Positions 37,421 through 45,520 of a DNA stretch of 55,743 bases are shown one piece after another. Each line of letters opens with the position of its first letter. Position 1 is the stretch's first letter. The notes beneath the pieces are model-generated. The model was given only the letters and a program-made list of their open reading frames with translations. It was not told the DNA's origin and ran no database searches. The position numbers and the translations under genes are program-made. Source of the DNA: Adlercreutzia caecimuris B7 (lineage in GTDB: Bacteria > Actinomycetota > Coriobacteriia > Coriobacteriales > Eggerthellaceae); NCBI RefSeq assembly GCF_000403355.2, contig NZ_KE159646.1, positions 188,191 to 243,933 on the forward strand. Reading direction: 5' to 3'.

Positions 37421-37571
37421 CTTATTGAGATGCTTTCGTATGGCTGTTTTGCCAAAGCCAGAAACCTCTGCAATATCACCTATAGACAGCCCTTCTTCAT
37501 AAAGCCGTTTCCATTCTTCTTCAATTTGAGGAGTAGCTAAGCCAGCCATTTTTACCATCCATGCAAAAGTT

Positions 37572-38087
37572 TTATTGTTCAGAAGTCGCACTCTGCTGAT
37601 CACTCTGCGCAGCAGGTTGGCCCATGACGCTACTTAAGGTTTTCCCAATGTTTAATTGCAACTCTAAAAGCTCACTCTGCTTCATGTTGTTATCGCTAAT
37701 CCATTTTGGAACATACGGATGTTGAATAGTGTCCCAATCAATCTGATTTGAGTAACCAAGGCTTTTTGCCATTGCTTCGAGTAATTTGTCTTTTGCAGTC
37801 AAAATTTTGGAATAATCTGCCAGCTCAATTTGTCCGGATGAGTATTTGTCTAATAGATCCTTCCATCTAGACACAACGTCCTTGTCGTCATAAAAAACGA
37901 CTTCAATCATATTGAGAGAATTAACGCATTCCCAATTCGTCCAATCAATGCCACGATAGGTCATAAGCGTACGGAAAATTTTGCTCCTATCCTCCCGTTT
38001 CTCTGCTCGCACCTGAAGCCGTTGGGTAACCCAAACAGCCACAATCGGGCTAACAATAATGGCGATAATGTTAACGACATTAAGCAT
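37572..38087 (-). CDS. DUF6680-like membrane-anchored protein
   Basis: A 171-residue protein with one N-terminal transmembrane helix (VVNIIAIIVSPIVAVWVTQ, residues 4-22) and a cytoplasmic part with EKREDRSKIFRTLMTYRG, SLNMIEVVFYDDKDVVSRW and KLLEAMAKSLGY. These match the DUF6680 pattern as I recall it. It is directly upstream of the HTH-array nuclease gene on the same strand, with a gap of about 13 bases, so the two form an operon. The single-helix anchor plus small domain is a common design of sensors or partners in phage-defence pairs, but the role is not established. Confidence 0.65.
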   Translation of the reverse strand: MLNVVNIIAIIVSPIVAVWVTQRLQVRAEKREDRSKIFRTLMTYRGIDWTNWECVNSLNMIEVVFYDDKDVVSRWKDLLDKYSSGQIELADYSKILTAKDKLLEAMAKSLGYSNQIDWDTIQHPYVPKWISDNNMKQSELLELQLNIGKTLSSVMGQPAAQSDQQSATSEQ

Positions 38088-38201
38088 GTCTCCTCCTATT
38101 TATCCAGCAATCAGCTATGTCTTGACCATAAGATGCGTCTTTGTGTAACTATTATAAATCATGCTGTTTATATTTCAGCTTCATCTGATTACAAAAGCAG
38201 A

Positions 38202-38226
38202 AGAGCCGATACGGTCGGCTCTATTT
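38202..38226. terminator. Hairpin, possible terminator
   Basis: agagccga and tcggctct (38202-38209 and 38215-38222) form a perfect 8-bp stem with a 5-base loop, followed by attttgct on the plus strand. No plus-strand gene ends just upstream, so it may belong to a lost gene or act in the leader of the minus-strand operon. Confidence 0.45.
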
Positions 38227-38489
38227 TGCTAAGTTCCGAGCTTTCCCTGAAAGTTTGTAAATCGCTTGTAAGTTTGTAAGTTTTCCGATTGTCTTTACGT
38301 TGTTACACCAGTTCAGGGCGCTAAGCCTTACGCTTCGTCCTTCATGTGGGGGATGAGGGGGGGATGCTCCAGGTCAGTATGTGCTAACGGGATCTCAGAA
38401 CTTCCTCATGATGAAAAACGTCAGCCAGTCGTTTGCGGGTTGCGTGGGGGATGCTGAAGTTGAGGCCATTTGCATTCTCGAAATTGCGT

Positions 38490-38582
38490 ATGCGGACCAG
38501 GCCGCGCTCGGCGGTCCAGCCCAGCTCGTCACGGGCCTTGCTCGCGTCGGCGTAGGACTCGGCGATGTTGCCCAGTCGGAGG
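38490..38582 (-). pseudogene. galE 3'-end remnant
   Basis: On the minus strand this reads [19 protein letters not shown] and then TAERGLVRIRN, matching the C-terminal region of the GalE at 28917-30203 ([20 protein letters not shown]). About 90 bases are clearly related, with several substitutions. It stops where the flanking sequence is unrelated. The rest of this galE copy is absent. Confidence 0.8.
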
Positions 38583-38715
38583 GAGGGCGGCTTAGACGAT
38601 GGGCTAGAACGGGAGCTATATTCTAGGTGATTGCGCTAAAATTTAAGACGCTGCTGAATGAGATGTTGACCTGAATGGCATTCGGTGAATTTGACTGCGA
38701 CAGGAGAGCCTGGTT

Positions 38716-39945
38716 ATGGGGAGTGTGGGCTGCGCGATCGATGCAAGCATTTTTCCTCGGAATGGTTTCGGGAAAACTGAGGCTGCGAGACTTATGAGGG
38801 TGGGGGACTACTTTCCGAGTCGAGAGAGCCTGCATGGGGATATAGGTAACGATATCCTCTACCAACTTTGCGAAAGCCACCCCCTTCCGGCGGCCTGCAT
38901 ATGCAATGACGGTGTGAGTGCTGAGGAGCTCAGGGAGCAAGAGGGCATTCTTGCGGGCAAAATGTGGGTTATTGGCAGGTCGTATGCAGCTTCTCCCGAA
39001 CGATATGCCTATGTGAAGTCGGGGAAGAGCAAGAAGCCGCCAGAGGGAAGCGCCGAAGGTTACGAGAGCTTTTTCAGCGATGTCGCTGCCATACTGTTCG
39101 AAGGCGAGCCCTGCTTCCGTGGATGTGGGGCCAAGGAAGAAGGCGGAGAATTCTGGGAGAGAGCTAAGGCTCACGCGAGCGAGGCAAAAGGCTGGTTTCG
39201 CGAAGCCCTTGACGTGGTTCATGAGTTGACGAGCAAGACTTATGGCCTTCGTGGAGGTTCAAACGATGTCGATATCTTGAAGAAGGTTGCAGATGCGGTC
39301 ACTACGTTCGGCTCTGCTATTCAGGAAGCGCGGGCAGCCCGAGATTGGGCCATAATTGCTTGCAACAACGAGAGCGAGAACAAGAGCGACGGCGAAGAAG
39401 AAAGTGGTGAAATCAGGGTTGAGGATCAGTATTTCCCGCTTTCGTTTAGCAGCAAGTTTCTCCATTTTCACCTCCCGCGTCTCGTTTTCATATATGACAG
39501 CATTTCTGGTGACATTCTCGCTCCCAACCATCGTTACTGCTATTTCGATGGATCCGGCCAATGTGTTTCGGGCGAAGTCGGCCAATTTAAGATTGACTGC
39601 AATCATGCTATGGGCCGAAAAGTTGGCGATGACCCGAGCAGAAAGTATTTTCTTCATGCCTCAAAGGAGCTTGCCTTAGCTACTGCGATCAGCGGGTATT
39701 TTCAAGACCAAAAGGGCAACGAGGACGTTCGAGGGGCGATCGAGAAGGGGCGTATCGACGTCGATTCGGGCATACCCTGCTATATCAATATAACGAGAAT
39801 GATCGATGCTCTTGTAACGAACTCAAAAAAGGAGAAAGATAAAAATAAAATATCGCACACCCCTGTCGATGCTTTTAGCGGCAGGGTGGCCTGGGAGGCC
39901 GAAGCGGACGATATTCTTCCAATCAAGGAAGCGGAATCGCAGTAA
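38716..39945 (+). CDS. Hypothetical protein, 409 residues
   Basis: No family recognised. The ATG at 38716 follows ggaga at good spacing. The protein is soluble, without signal peptide or membrane helix. Visible features are a basic patch VKSGKSKKPP, a Cys-rich motif CFRGCGAKEEGG near residue 137, an acidic stretch SDGEEESGEIRVED near 225, and a hydrophobic stretch HFHLPRLVFIYDSISG near 250. It stands in tandem with the Abi-like gene downstream (183 bases apart). Because of this and the nearby defence genes, a defence role is possible, but that is guilt by association. Confidence 0.6.
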   Translation: MGSVGCAIDASIFPRNGFGKTEAARLMRVGDYFPSRESLHGDIGNDILYQLCESHPLPAACICNDGVSAEELREQEGILAGKMWVIGRSYAASPERYAYVKSGKSKKPPEGSAEGYESFFSDVAAILFEGEPCFRGCGAKEEGGEFWERAKAHASEAKGWFREALDVVHELTSKTYGLRGGSNDVDILKKVADAVTTFGSAIQEARAARDWAIIACNNESENKSDGEEESGEIRVEDQYFPLSFSSKFLHFHLPRLVFIYDSISGDILAPNHRYCYFDGSGQCVSGEVGQFKIDCNHAMGRKVGDDPSRKYFLHASKELALATAISGYFQDQKGNEDVRGAIEKGRIDVDSGIPCYINITRMIDALVTNSKKEKDKNKISHTPVDAFSGRVAWEAEADDILPIKEAESQ

Positions 39946-40128
39946 ACCAGATAAGAGTGAAGCGTGGCTGGGCATTCCGGATAGTGTTCGATCCGCGATC
40001 TCTCTAGGCATCGATCTCGACCATTTGGTCGGGCTTTTTGAAGAAATCTCACGCTTCTCTCCGCTTGATCAAGAGCATGTATACTTGCGAAGCCGCCAAG
40101 AGTAGAATTCTTTCCGGTTCTGGATATT

Positions 40129-41229
40129 ATGAGCGAAAGGGTGCAGGGCTATAGTTTTATGGTCGAGAATCAATTGGACGCAGCAGCGAGAAGCCGTAAG
40201 CCTTGGCTGACGCCGGTGCAACAGGTAGAGCACCTAAAATCGAAGGGCGTGAGGTTCGAGAAGATTTCCGAGGAGGATGCCCGTACATACCTTGAGAGAA
40301 ACAACAATTTCTTCCGTATTCGCTCATATAGGACGAATTTCGAGAAGGTAGCCGAGGGCGCTCGTGCGGGTCAGTATGTCAATTTGGACTTCAAGATGCT
40401 CATCGACCTTTCGATCATCGATATGCTCCTGCGAAATGAGCTTTTGCCCATGACACTCGATATCGAGCATTTTGCGAAAGTGAATCTTCTTAGGGAAATA
40501 GAGCGGCACGGTGAGGACGGCTACGCTATTGTCGAGGACTTCCTAGCCGAGGCGGATTGGGTGAACTCAGAGGGAAGAACCTGCAATCGCACTAAGGACG
40601 AAATCGCAAGGGGGCAATCGAGCGCTTACACCTCGGGGCTTTTGGAAAAGCATCCCGAGCACGATTATCCCGTCTGGATCTTTATGGAGCTGGTGTCGTT
40701 CGGTACGTTTCTGAGGTTCATGAAATTCTGCGCGGACAGATTCGGCGACAAGCGCTTGAGGGATGACTACTACGTGCTGCAGAACGTCAAAGCGCTGCGA
40801 AATGCATGTGCTCACAACAACTGCGTCTTGAACAACATGATCGGTTGTCCGGCGCGGTACAATGCTCAGCCAGCCGTTACGCAGGGCCTCGAGTCCATCG
40901 GCATCTCCCTAAGCCAGCGGCGCTCTAAGATGAAAAACGAGGTTTTCCAGCAGATAGCGACCGTGCTCTATGCGCATCAGCGCTGGGTCTCCGAGGGTGT
41001 GCGGAGAAACCGAGGGGACAGCTTGCGCAAGTTCAGCAACCGGATGCTAAAGAACTGGGAGTTTTACAAAGACAACGGACAGGTAGTTTCGGGATTCTTC
41101 TTCATTCTACGCATGATTTCCGGCTGGTATCCTGACGGAAATCCTGTCGCGCAGGATGATAGGGCGTCTCGGGGAACGAAGGAAAAGGCCGTGGAGGAAA
41201 TGGGGAATTGCGGCGCCGCTGGAGAGTAG
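40129..41229 (+). CDS. Abi_2/AbiF-like abortive infection protein (HEPN)
   Basis: A 366-residue protein of the Abi_2 (AbiD/AbiF) family. The N-terminal KPWLTPVQQVEHLKSKGVRF and RIRSYRTNFEKV are family hallmarks, followed by NLDFKMLIDLSIIDMLLRNE and LVSFGTFLRFMKF. The RX4H motif RNACAH near residue 224, in NVKALRNACAHNN, is the HEPN ribonuclease signature, so RNA cleavage on phage infection is likely. The ATG at 40129 has no strong ribosome binding site. A short frame (about 39,950-40,105) precedes it. The C-terminal 110 residues are basic and less conserved. A terminator follows at 41297. Confidence 0.82.
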   Translation: MSERVQGYSFMVENQLDAAARSRKPWLTPVQQVEHLKSKGVRFEKISEEDARTYLERNNNFFRIRSYRTNFEKVAEGARAGQYVNLDFKMLIDLSIIDMLLRNELLPMTLDIEHFAKVNLLREIERHGEDGYAIVEDFLAEADWVNSEGRTCNRTKDEIARGQSSAYTSGLLEKHPEHDYPVWIFMELVSFGTFLRFMKFCADRFGDKRLRDDYYVLQNVKALRNACAHNNCVLNNMIGCPARYNAQPAVTQGLESIGISLSQRRSKMKNEVFQQIATVLYAHQRWVSEGVRRNRGDSLRKFSNRMLKNWEFYKDNGQVVSGFFFILRMISGWYPDGNPVAQDDRASRGTKEKAVEEMGNCGAAGE

Positions 41230-41296
41230 GCCTCTTGCAGCGCTGCGAGTTTTTGCGTACCATGTGCTCATAACGAAAAGCGCTTCGCGCTTTGTA

Positions 41297-41335
41297 AAGG
41301 GGGGGCTTCGCGAGAGGATCCCCCTTAGTTTTTCT
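41297..41335 (+). terminator. Rho-independent terminator after the Abi-like gene
   Basis: An aaggggg/ccccctt stem (within 41297-41326) with a loop containing cttcgcgagagg is followed by tagtttttctt. A second small hairpin, aaagcgcttcgcgcttt, lies just upstream. Position and T-run fit termination of the plus-strand Abi transcript. Confidence 0.7.
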
Positions 41336-41490
41336 TCTCACCCCTCTCATGGTTTCTCGGTCTTGCTGGAGCCAAGATAGGTGGCGCTGTGTTTCGCCGC
41401 AGGTTGGCGTTGGCGTACTTGCCGAAAATGAAACGAGGCGAGATTCAACGAGCCTCGCCCCATTCTGTTAAGTGCTTTCGTCCGCACTAT

Positions 41491-42321
41491 TTACGGTCTG
41501 CACACCTTGCAGGCGGTATACCCTTCGCGCTGGGCTTCGCTCTTGGAGATAGAATACTTACTGTAGCGCAGATAGCGGCAGGTGCCACGGTGGTATTTCT
41601 CGCCCGTATTGGTGATATACACCGTGCCGCCGCTTGACTTCTTCGCCTTGGCCTTGGTCTTCACCGACTTCTTGGCGGACCAGTCGGAGTAGTACTTCTT
41701 GCCGTCAACTGTTTTGTAGGCACGCACCTGCACGTAGTATTTCGTGTTGGCCTTGAGCCCCGAGATCTTCTTCGAGGTGGCGCTCTTGCCGGCGGTAACC
41801 GTCTTGGCACCCTTCATGCTCTTGCTTTTGGAGTACTTGATCTGGTAGCCGGACACGTCGTTTTTGCCCTTCGACCACTTGGCGGTCACGGCGCTGCTGC
41901 TTGCTGCGCTGGGCTTCTTCGCGGTCGGCTTCTTCGGATACACCTTCACGGTGACGGTTTTCGTGCCTGTGTAAGCCCCTTGGCCCGTCACCTTGATCTT
42001 GTAGGTGCCTACTTTTTTGATGGTGCCAGAAGGCTCGATCGTGAAGTTCGCATTGGATTTGACAATATTGCTGACAACTGTTTTGCCTCCGGCTTTAACG
42101 GTGATCTTCGGTTTGATGACCTTGCCGGTGTAGGTGAACTTCGCCTTGCTTATTGTTACCTTGTCGATAGCCGTGGTGGCTGGGGTGGTGGTGCCGTCGG
42201 TCACGACGTCGTCGGCGAAGGCCGGTTGGGCTGTCGCGGCTGCCCCCATCGCGCCCAAGGCGAGTGCGGCTGTTAGCAGCAGCGCCGCGGTGCGCTGTCT
42301 CAGCCTCAATGTCTCTGTCAT
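41491..42321 (-). CDS. Secreted FN3-like protein with C-terminal Cys/His domain
   Basis: A 276-residue exported protein. The signal peptide is at residues 1-33 (TAALLLTAALALGAMGAAAT, ending AQPAFA-DD). A cadherin/FN3-like region follows, with AKFTYTGKVIKP and TYKIKVTGQGAYTGTKTVTV, then a typical coriobacterial FN3 domain (VSGYQIKYSKSKSMKGAKTV; ANTKYYVQVRAYK). The last 45 residues hold VYITNTGEKYHRGTCRYLRY and CKVC, a Cys/His arrangement like a small zinc-binding domain also seen at the end of other secreted or nuclease proteins. The ATG at 42321 follows aaaggag. Probably an extracellular binding protein. It is divergent from the next gene. Confidence 0.8.
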   Translation of the reverse strand: MTETLRLRQRTAALLLTAALALGAMGAAATAQPAFADDVVTDGTTTPATTAIDKVTISKAKFTYTGKVIKPKITVKAGGKTVVSNIVKSNANFTIEPSGTIKKVGTYKIKVTGQGAYTGTKTVTVKVYPKKPTAKKPSAASSSAVTAKWSKGKNDVSGYQIKYSKSKSMKGAKTVTAGKSATSKKISGLKANTKYYVQVRAYKTVDGKKYYSDWSAKKSVKTKAKAKKSSGGTVYITNTGEKYHRGTCRYLRYSKYSISKSEAQREGYTACKVCRP

Positions 42322-42459
42322 AACGCAACTCCTTTCTTCTCTGCGAGATACCGCTATCATAGCGTAACGATGACCAGATAGATAGGCGATTGCGTACACC
42401 CGCAATGCCGCTGCGCTCCCGGTCATGTCGGGCTCGGCCGTCTTCTGGCGATGCTGATC

Positions 42460-42489
42460 TTGCGCGGCATTCATCGTCAGGCATATAAT
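42460..42489 (+). promoter_or_regulatory. Candidate sigma-70-type promoter
   Basis: ttgcgc (42460-42465) and tataat (42484-42489) are separated by 18 bases and lie about 80 bases before the start of the following membrane protein gene. The -10 box is a perfect consensus match. Confidence 0.6.
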
Positions 42490-42568
42490 TTTCCACAGAT
42501 GTTCATCGACGCAGGAGGCGGCTGGCACGCCGCCTTCTTCTCGGTGGCTCGTCTCCGATTCCGAACAC

Positions 42569-43021
42569 ATGCGAGCGCGAAGGGGCTTTGGGGTTATGGG
42601 AAACCGTCGCCAGGTGACGCGGAGGAGCGTTTCGGTGCCGCGGGGGCGCTGCGGACGTCCTCGCCCTTACCAGCCGGGCCGGCTGAACAGCGCCTACGTG
42701 GCCGCTTTTCGTCCGCAACGCCGCCGCAAGCCGTGGGGTGTTATCATTCTGGTCGTGCTGCTCGTTGCCCTTGCCGGTGGCGGTGTGGCCTGGGGCATTA
42801 CCACAGGCGCTCTGCCGGAGGCGATCGACGGCCTGCAGGCCCTTCTGCTTGGCGGCGATGTGCCCGATGCCGATGTCGCAGACGCCGATACTCAAGCAGC
42901 TAACCCTGCAGGCGCCGACACTCAAGCCGCCGACACTGCCGGCGGCGATCTCGCCAATGCGGCAGGCATCGATGCACCCGACGTTGACACCGCAGGTGCC
43001 GACGCAGCTGATACCAAGTGA
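42569..43021 (+). CDS. Membrane-anchored protein with Ala/Asp-rich tail
   Basis: A 150-residue protein with a basic N-terminus (RRQVTRRSVSVPRGRCGR), one transmembrane helix near residues 50-70 (VIILVVLLVALAGGGVAWGI) and an extracellular tail of low complexity (ADTQAANPAGADTQAADTAG). No catalytic domain. The start could be the ATG at 42569 or the in-frame ATG at 42596, which has an aagggg nearby. It lies 95 bases before a CapA-like gene in the same direction and downstream of a good promoter. Role unknown; perhaps an envelope spacer or anchor. Confidence 0.6.
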   Translation: MRARRGFGVMGNRRQVTRRSVSVPRGRCGRPRPYQPGRLNSAYVAAFRPQRRRKPWGVIILVVLLVALAGGGVAWGITTGALPEAIDGLQALLLGGDVPDADVADADTQAANPAGADTQAADTAGGDLANAAGIDAPDVDTAGADAADTK

Positions 43022-43116
43022 TCGAGTGTCGCCGTCGTCCCGGCGCAAGTGGGGCGGGACCGGGGTGCTGAGCGATGCAAGCGGGGCGAGCAAATGCGAG
43101 AAAAGGGGAGAACGCC

Positions 43117-44208
43117 ATGATGCGGATCGACGCCAACACAAGAACCACTCCGAAGGCTCCGGCGATGCTGGCCGCTGGGGCGATCGCCGCGGCGGTCATT
43201 GCGGTGCTGCTGGCCTTCGCGCCTGTGGCTGCCTTCGCCGACGAGCCAGCGGCGGCCGGTACCCAGGCCAAGGCCACTAAGCCTGTCGAGATCACCATCA
43301 GCGCGGTGGGGGACTGCACGCTGGGGGTCGATTCCCGCTACAACAGCGTGTTCAACAGCTACTACAAGCGCAAGGGGGCGGCGTACTTCCTGAAGAAGGT
43401 GCGGTCCGTCTTCGCGAAAGACGACCTGACTATCGTGAACTTCGAGGGCACGCTCACCACGGCGAAGAGCCGCGCGGATAAGGCGTTTACGTTCAAGGGC
43501 CCGGCCAAGTATGCCTCTATCCTCACGAAAAGCTCGGTGGAGGTGGCCAATCTCGCCAACAATCACTCCCGCGACTTCGGCGCGAAAGGCCTGGCCGACA
43601 CGAAGCGTACGCTGAAGAAGCGCGGCATCGCCTACTGCCAGAACACCACCATCGCCTACAAGACCGTCAAGGGCGCCAAAGTGGCCTTCCTCGGGTTCGA
43701 CGAGGTAGACGGCGTGACGAAAAAGCAAGTGAAAGCCGGTATCAAGAAGGCGAAGAAGGCGAACGCGCAGATTATCGTCGTCAGCTTCCATTGGGGCATC
43801 GAGCGCGACTACTATCCGGCCCGGGCGCAGAAGAGCCTCGGGCGCTACGCCATCGACTGCGGCGCGTCGCTCGTGCTGGGCCATCACCCCCACGTGCTCC
43901 AGGGTATCGAGGAGTACAAAGGCCGCTACATCGTGCACAGCCTGGGCAATTTCTGCTTCGGCGGAAACACGAACCCCAAGGACAAGGACACGATGATCTT
44001 CCAGCAGACCTTCACGGTGAAGGGCGGCAAGCTCGCCAAGAAGGATAACGCCCGCATCATCCCGTGCTCGCTGTCGGGCAGCAAGTCCACCAACACCTTC
44101 CAGCCGCGCATTCTGAAGGGCGCGGAAAAGCGGGCTCTCGTGAAGAAGATGAACCGTCTGAGCCGCGGCATGGGCGTGAAGGTGGCGTCGAGCGGGCGCT
44201 TGAGGTAG
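43117..44208 (+). CDS. CapA-like secreted metallophosphatase
   Basis: A 363-residue protein of the CapA/PGA_cap family. The N-terminal hydrophobic segment (about residues 14-38) is a signal peptide or anchor. The calcineurin-like fold motifs are ISAVGDCTLG (Asp), DDLTIVNFEGTLTT, VEVANLANNHSRDFG (Asn-His), VSFHWGIERDYYP and LVLGHHPHVLQG. In Bacillus CapA-type proteins act in capsule (poly-gamma-glutamate) synthesis or anchoring, but no PgsB/C partners are visible here, so a general envelope role is more likely. The ATG at 43117 follows aggggag. An upstream in-frame start at 43075 lacks a ribosome binding site. Confidence 0.88.
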   Translation: MMRIDANTRTTPKAPAMLAAGAIAAAVIAVLLAFAPVAAFADEPAAAGTQAKATKPVEITISAVGDCTLGVDSRYNSVFNSYYKRKGAAYFLKKVRSVFAKDDLTIVNFEGTLTTAKSRADKAFTFKGPAKYASILTKSSVEVANLANNHSRDFGAKGLADTKRTLKKRGIAYCQNTTIAYKTVKGAKVAFLGFDEVDGVTKKQVKAGIKKAKKANAQIIVVSFHWGIERDYYPARAQKSLGRYAIDCGASLVLGHHPHVLQGIEEYKGRYIVHSLGNFCFGGNTNPKDKDTMIFQQTFTVKGGKLAKKDNARIIPCSLSGSKSTNTFQPRILKGAEKRALVKKMNRLSRGMGVKVASSGRLR

Positions 44209-44296
44209 GCCCGACGTATCGGCGCAGCGTTCGTGCGCCAGCGCAATGTTCACGCAGTGACACAGTGCTCGCGCGCCCGCGCTCCGTTCGCAACCC

Positions 44297-44324
44297 GGGC
44301 CCTTCGTCGCATGGCGGAGGGCCC
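44297..44324. terminator. Hairpin between convergent genes, possible bidirectional terminator
   Basis: gggccct and agggccc (44297-44303, 44318-44324) form a stem of 7 or more bases just between the CapA gene end and the convergent acyltransferase gene end (44327). The T-run is short. Confidence 0.5.
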
Positions 44325-44326
44325 CG

Positions 44327-45520
44327 CTATTTCCCCATAGTGGCGAACCAGTGGTCGGCGCGGGCGATCTGATCGCCGAAGCGGCTGTTCAGCCAGCGGA
44401 AGAGCGGCTTTTCCAGCAGCGCGATGCGCAGGCTGTCCACGGCGGCGCCGAAGGCGTACACGCCCACAGCCGCCAGCAGGCTCGCGCCGATGATGGCTGC
44501 CGGTCCGAGTGCGTACACGGCAGCGAAGTGGGGCCAGAGCCACGCCCGCACGAAGGGGTTGTCGTGGATGAGGTACACGCCCAGGGCGCATTTCGCGAGG
44601 TTGTTGACGGTGCGCGAGGGGGCCATGGCCAGCCGCGCGAAGGCGACGAGCATCCCCGTCGAGGCCAAAAACGTGGGAATCATATACTGCCACACCGGGT
44701 ACTGGGCGTTCACGCGATCGAAGCCGAACCAAGCCTCGGCGCAGCAGATGGCGGCGATAGCGGCCCACGATACCAGCACGCCCGCCACAGCCATCGGCCC
44801 GCCGCCCACGCGCAGGGTCAGCCGCGCCGGGTCGAGCCATGCCAGGGCTCCCGATGCCCCGGTCGTTTTCGCCCAGGCGGCGTCCCGGTCAGCCGCCGCG
44901 CCATCGCCGCCGTCTCGGGCGAGGGCGATCGCAAGGGTGTCGCCGCCCTCTGCGCCTTCCATCAGCTCGCGAATCCAGCCGCCCACGAGGTAGAGGTAGA
45001 AGAACCACAGCAGATCGGATCCGAGCGGGTTGAACGTGGCCAGCGTCGGCAGCACCGAGATCGTCACGAAGCCGATGGCCGCCAGGCGGCTCTTGCCCCG
45101 GTGGCTCAGGCGATCAAACAGCAAGTTCAGGAAGGGGCTGACTACCATAAGGGCCACGAAGTTCGTTATGAACCAGTACTCGCCCGACACAAGCGGCAGC
45201 GCTGCCTTTTCCAGCCGGGCTTGGGTAACGAGTTCCGGTTGGGCCACGGCGAACAGGATCAGCAGCCCCCAGGAGTAGAACCACGTCTCGAGCACTACGC
45301 GCGCCACCGACGCCACCCGCACCGACGAGCGCGTCATGAAGTAACCGGTAATGAGCACGAAGCAGTTCACCCCGAGCTTGCCGCCGAAGGCGAGCACTCC
45401 CACGGCGACATCCGTCGCCAGCACGCCGTCTGCGGGCCAGGGTCCGTGGACGCTGAAGTGGAACAGGATAATGAGCATCATGCTTACGATGCGCAAAAGC
45501 TCGATGTTGGAATCTCTCAT
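44327..45520 (-). CDS. Acyltransferase 3 family membrane protein
   Basis: A 397-residue membrane protein of the acyltransferase 3/OafA family, which transfers acyl groups (often acetyl) to surface sugars. It opens MRDSNIELLRIVSMMLIILF with HFSVHG (catalytic His region), then KLGVNCFVLITGYFM and GEYWFITNFVALMVVSPFLN, both conserved in the family, and about ten helices. A hydrophilic Ala/Gly/Asp-rich loop of about 55 residues near residue 205 is unusual. The ATG at 45520 follows gagg. Substrate unknown. It could modify products of the glycan locus, but no link is visible. Confidence 0.85.
   Translation of the reverse strand: MRDSNIELLRIVSMMLIILFHFSVHGPWPADGVLATDVAVGVLAFGGKLGVNCFVLITGYFMTRSSVRVASVARVVLETWFYSWGLLILFAVAQPELVTQARLEKAALPLVSGEYWFITNFVALMVVSPFLNLLFDRLSHRGKSRLAAIGFVTISVLPTLATFNPLGSDLLWFFYLYLVGGWIRELMEGAEGGDTLAIALARDGGDGAAADRDAAWAKTTGASGALAWLDPARLTLRVGGGPMAVAGVLVSWAAIAAICCAEAWFGFDRVNAQYPVWQYMIPTFLASTGMLVAFARLAMAPSRTVNNLAKCALGVYLIHDNPFVRAWLWPHFAAVYALGPAAIIGASLLAAVGVYAFGAAVDSLRIALLEKPLFRWLNSRFGDQIARADHWFATMGK

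Larger units (their letters stand above)
33874..37558 (-). pseudogene. Tandem HTH-array protein with embedded nuclease-like domain, interrupted by IS481
   Basis: Without the IS481 element (36350-37415) and one copy of its target repeat, the gene is one open frame of about 870 codons. The protein is about 14 helix-turn-helix units of 50-60 residues, each with a pattern like WxxLYExGxSxxxIAxxxGVSxxTVxxxLxxxGI. Examples are EEWKRLYEEGLSIGDIAEVS (unit 1, before the IS) and DEWIAKYETGLTLADIADEY (unit 13). Between units 6 and 7 (about 35.1-35.6 kb) is a single domain with VHPDIMV, IVEYDGEHWH and AGFYVVRIIEN. It resembles Vsr/DUF559-type PD-(D/E)XK nucleases, with E/D residues in the right order. 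The start is uncertain: the ATG at 37558 lies 13 bases after the upstream gene's stop but has a weak ribosome binding site. The insertion falls between units 1 and 2, so a protein starting at the internal ATG pair near 36320 might still be made. Probable DNA-binding defence nuclease; function inferred only. Confidence 0.72.

Noticed and set aside
33874-37603. CRISPR-like or satellite repeat explanation for the repeated minus-strand region
   Set aside because: The repetition is at protein level; DNA units are strongly diverged and there are no constant repeats with spacers.
38357-38363. G7 runs at 38357-38363 and 41299-41305 as further phase-variation sites
   Set aside because: Both are outside genes, and the second is part of a terminator stem.
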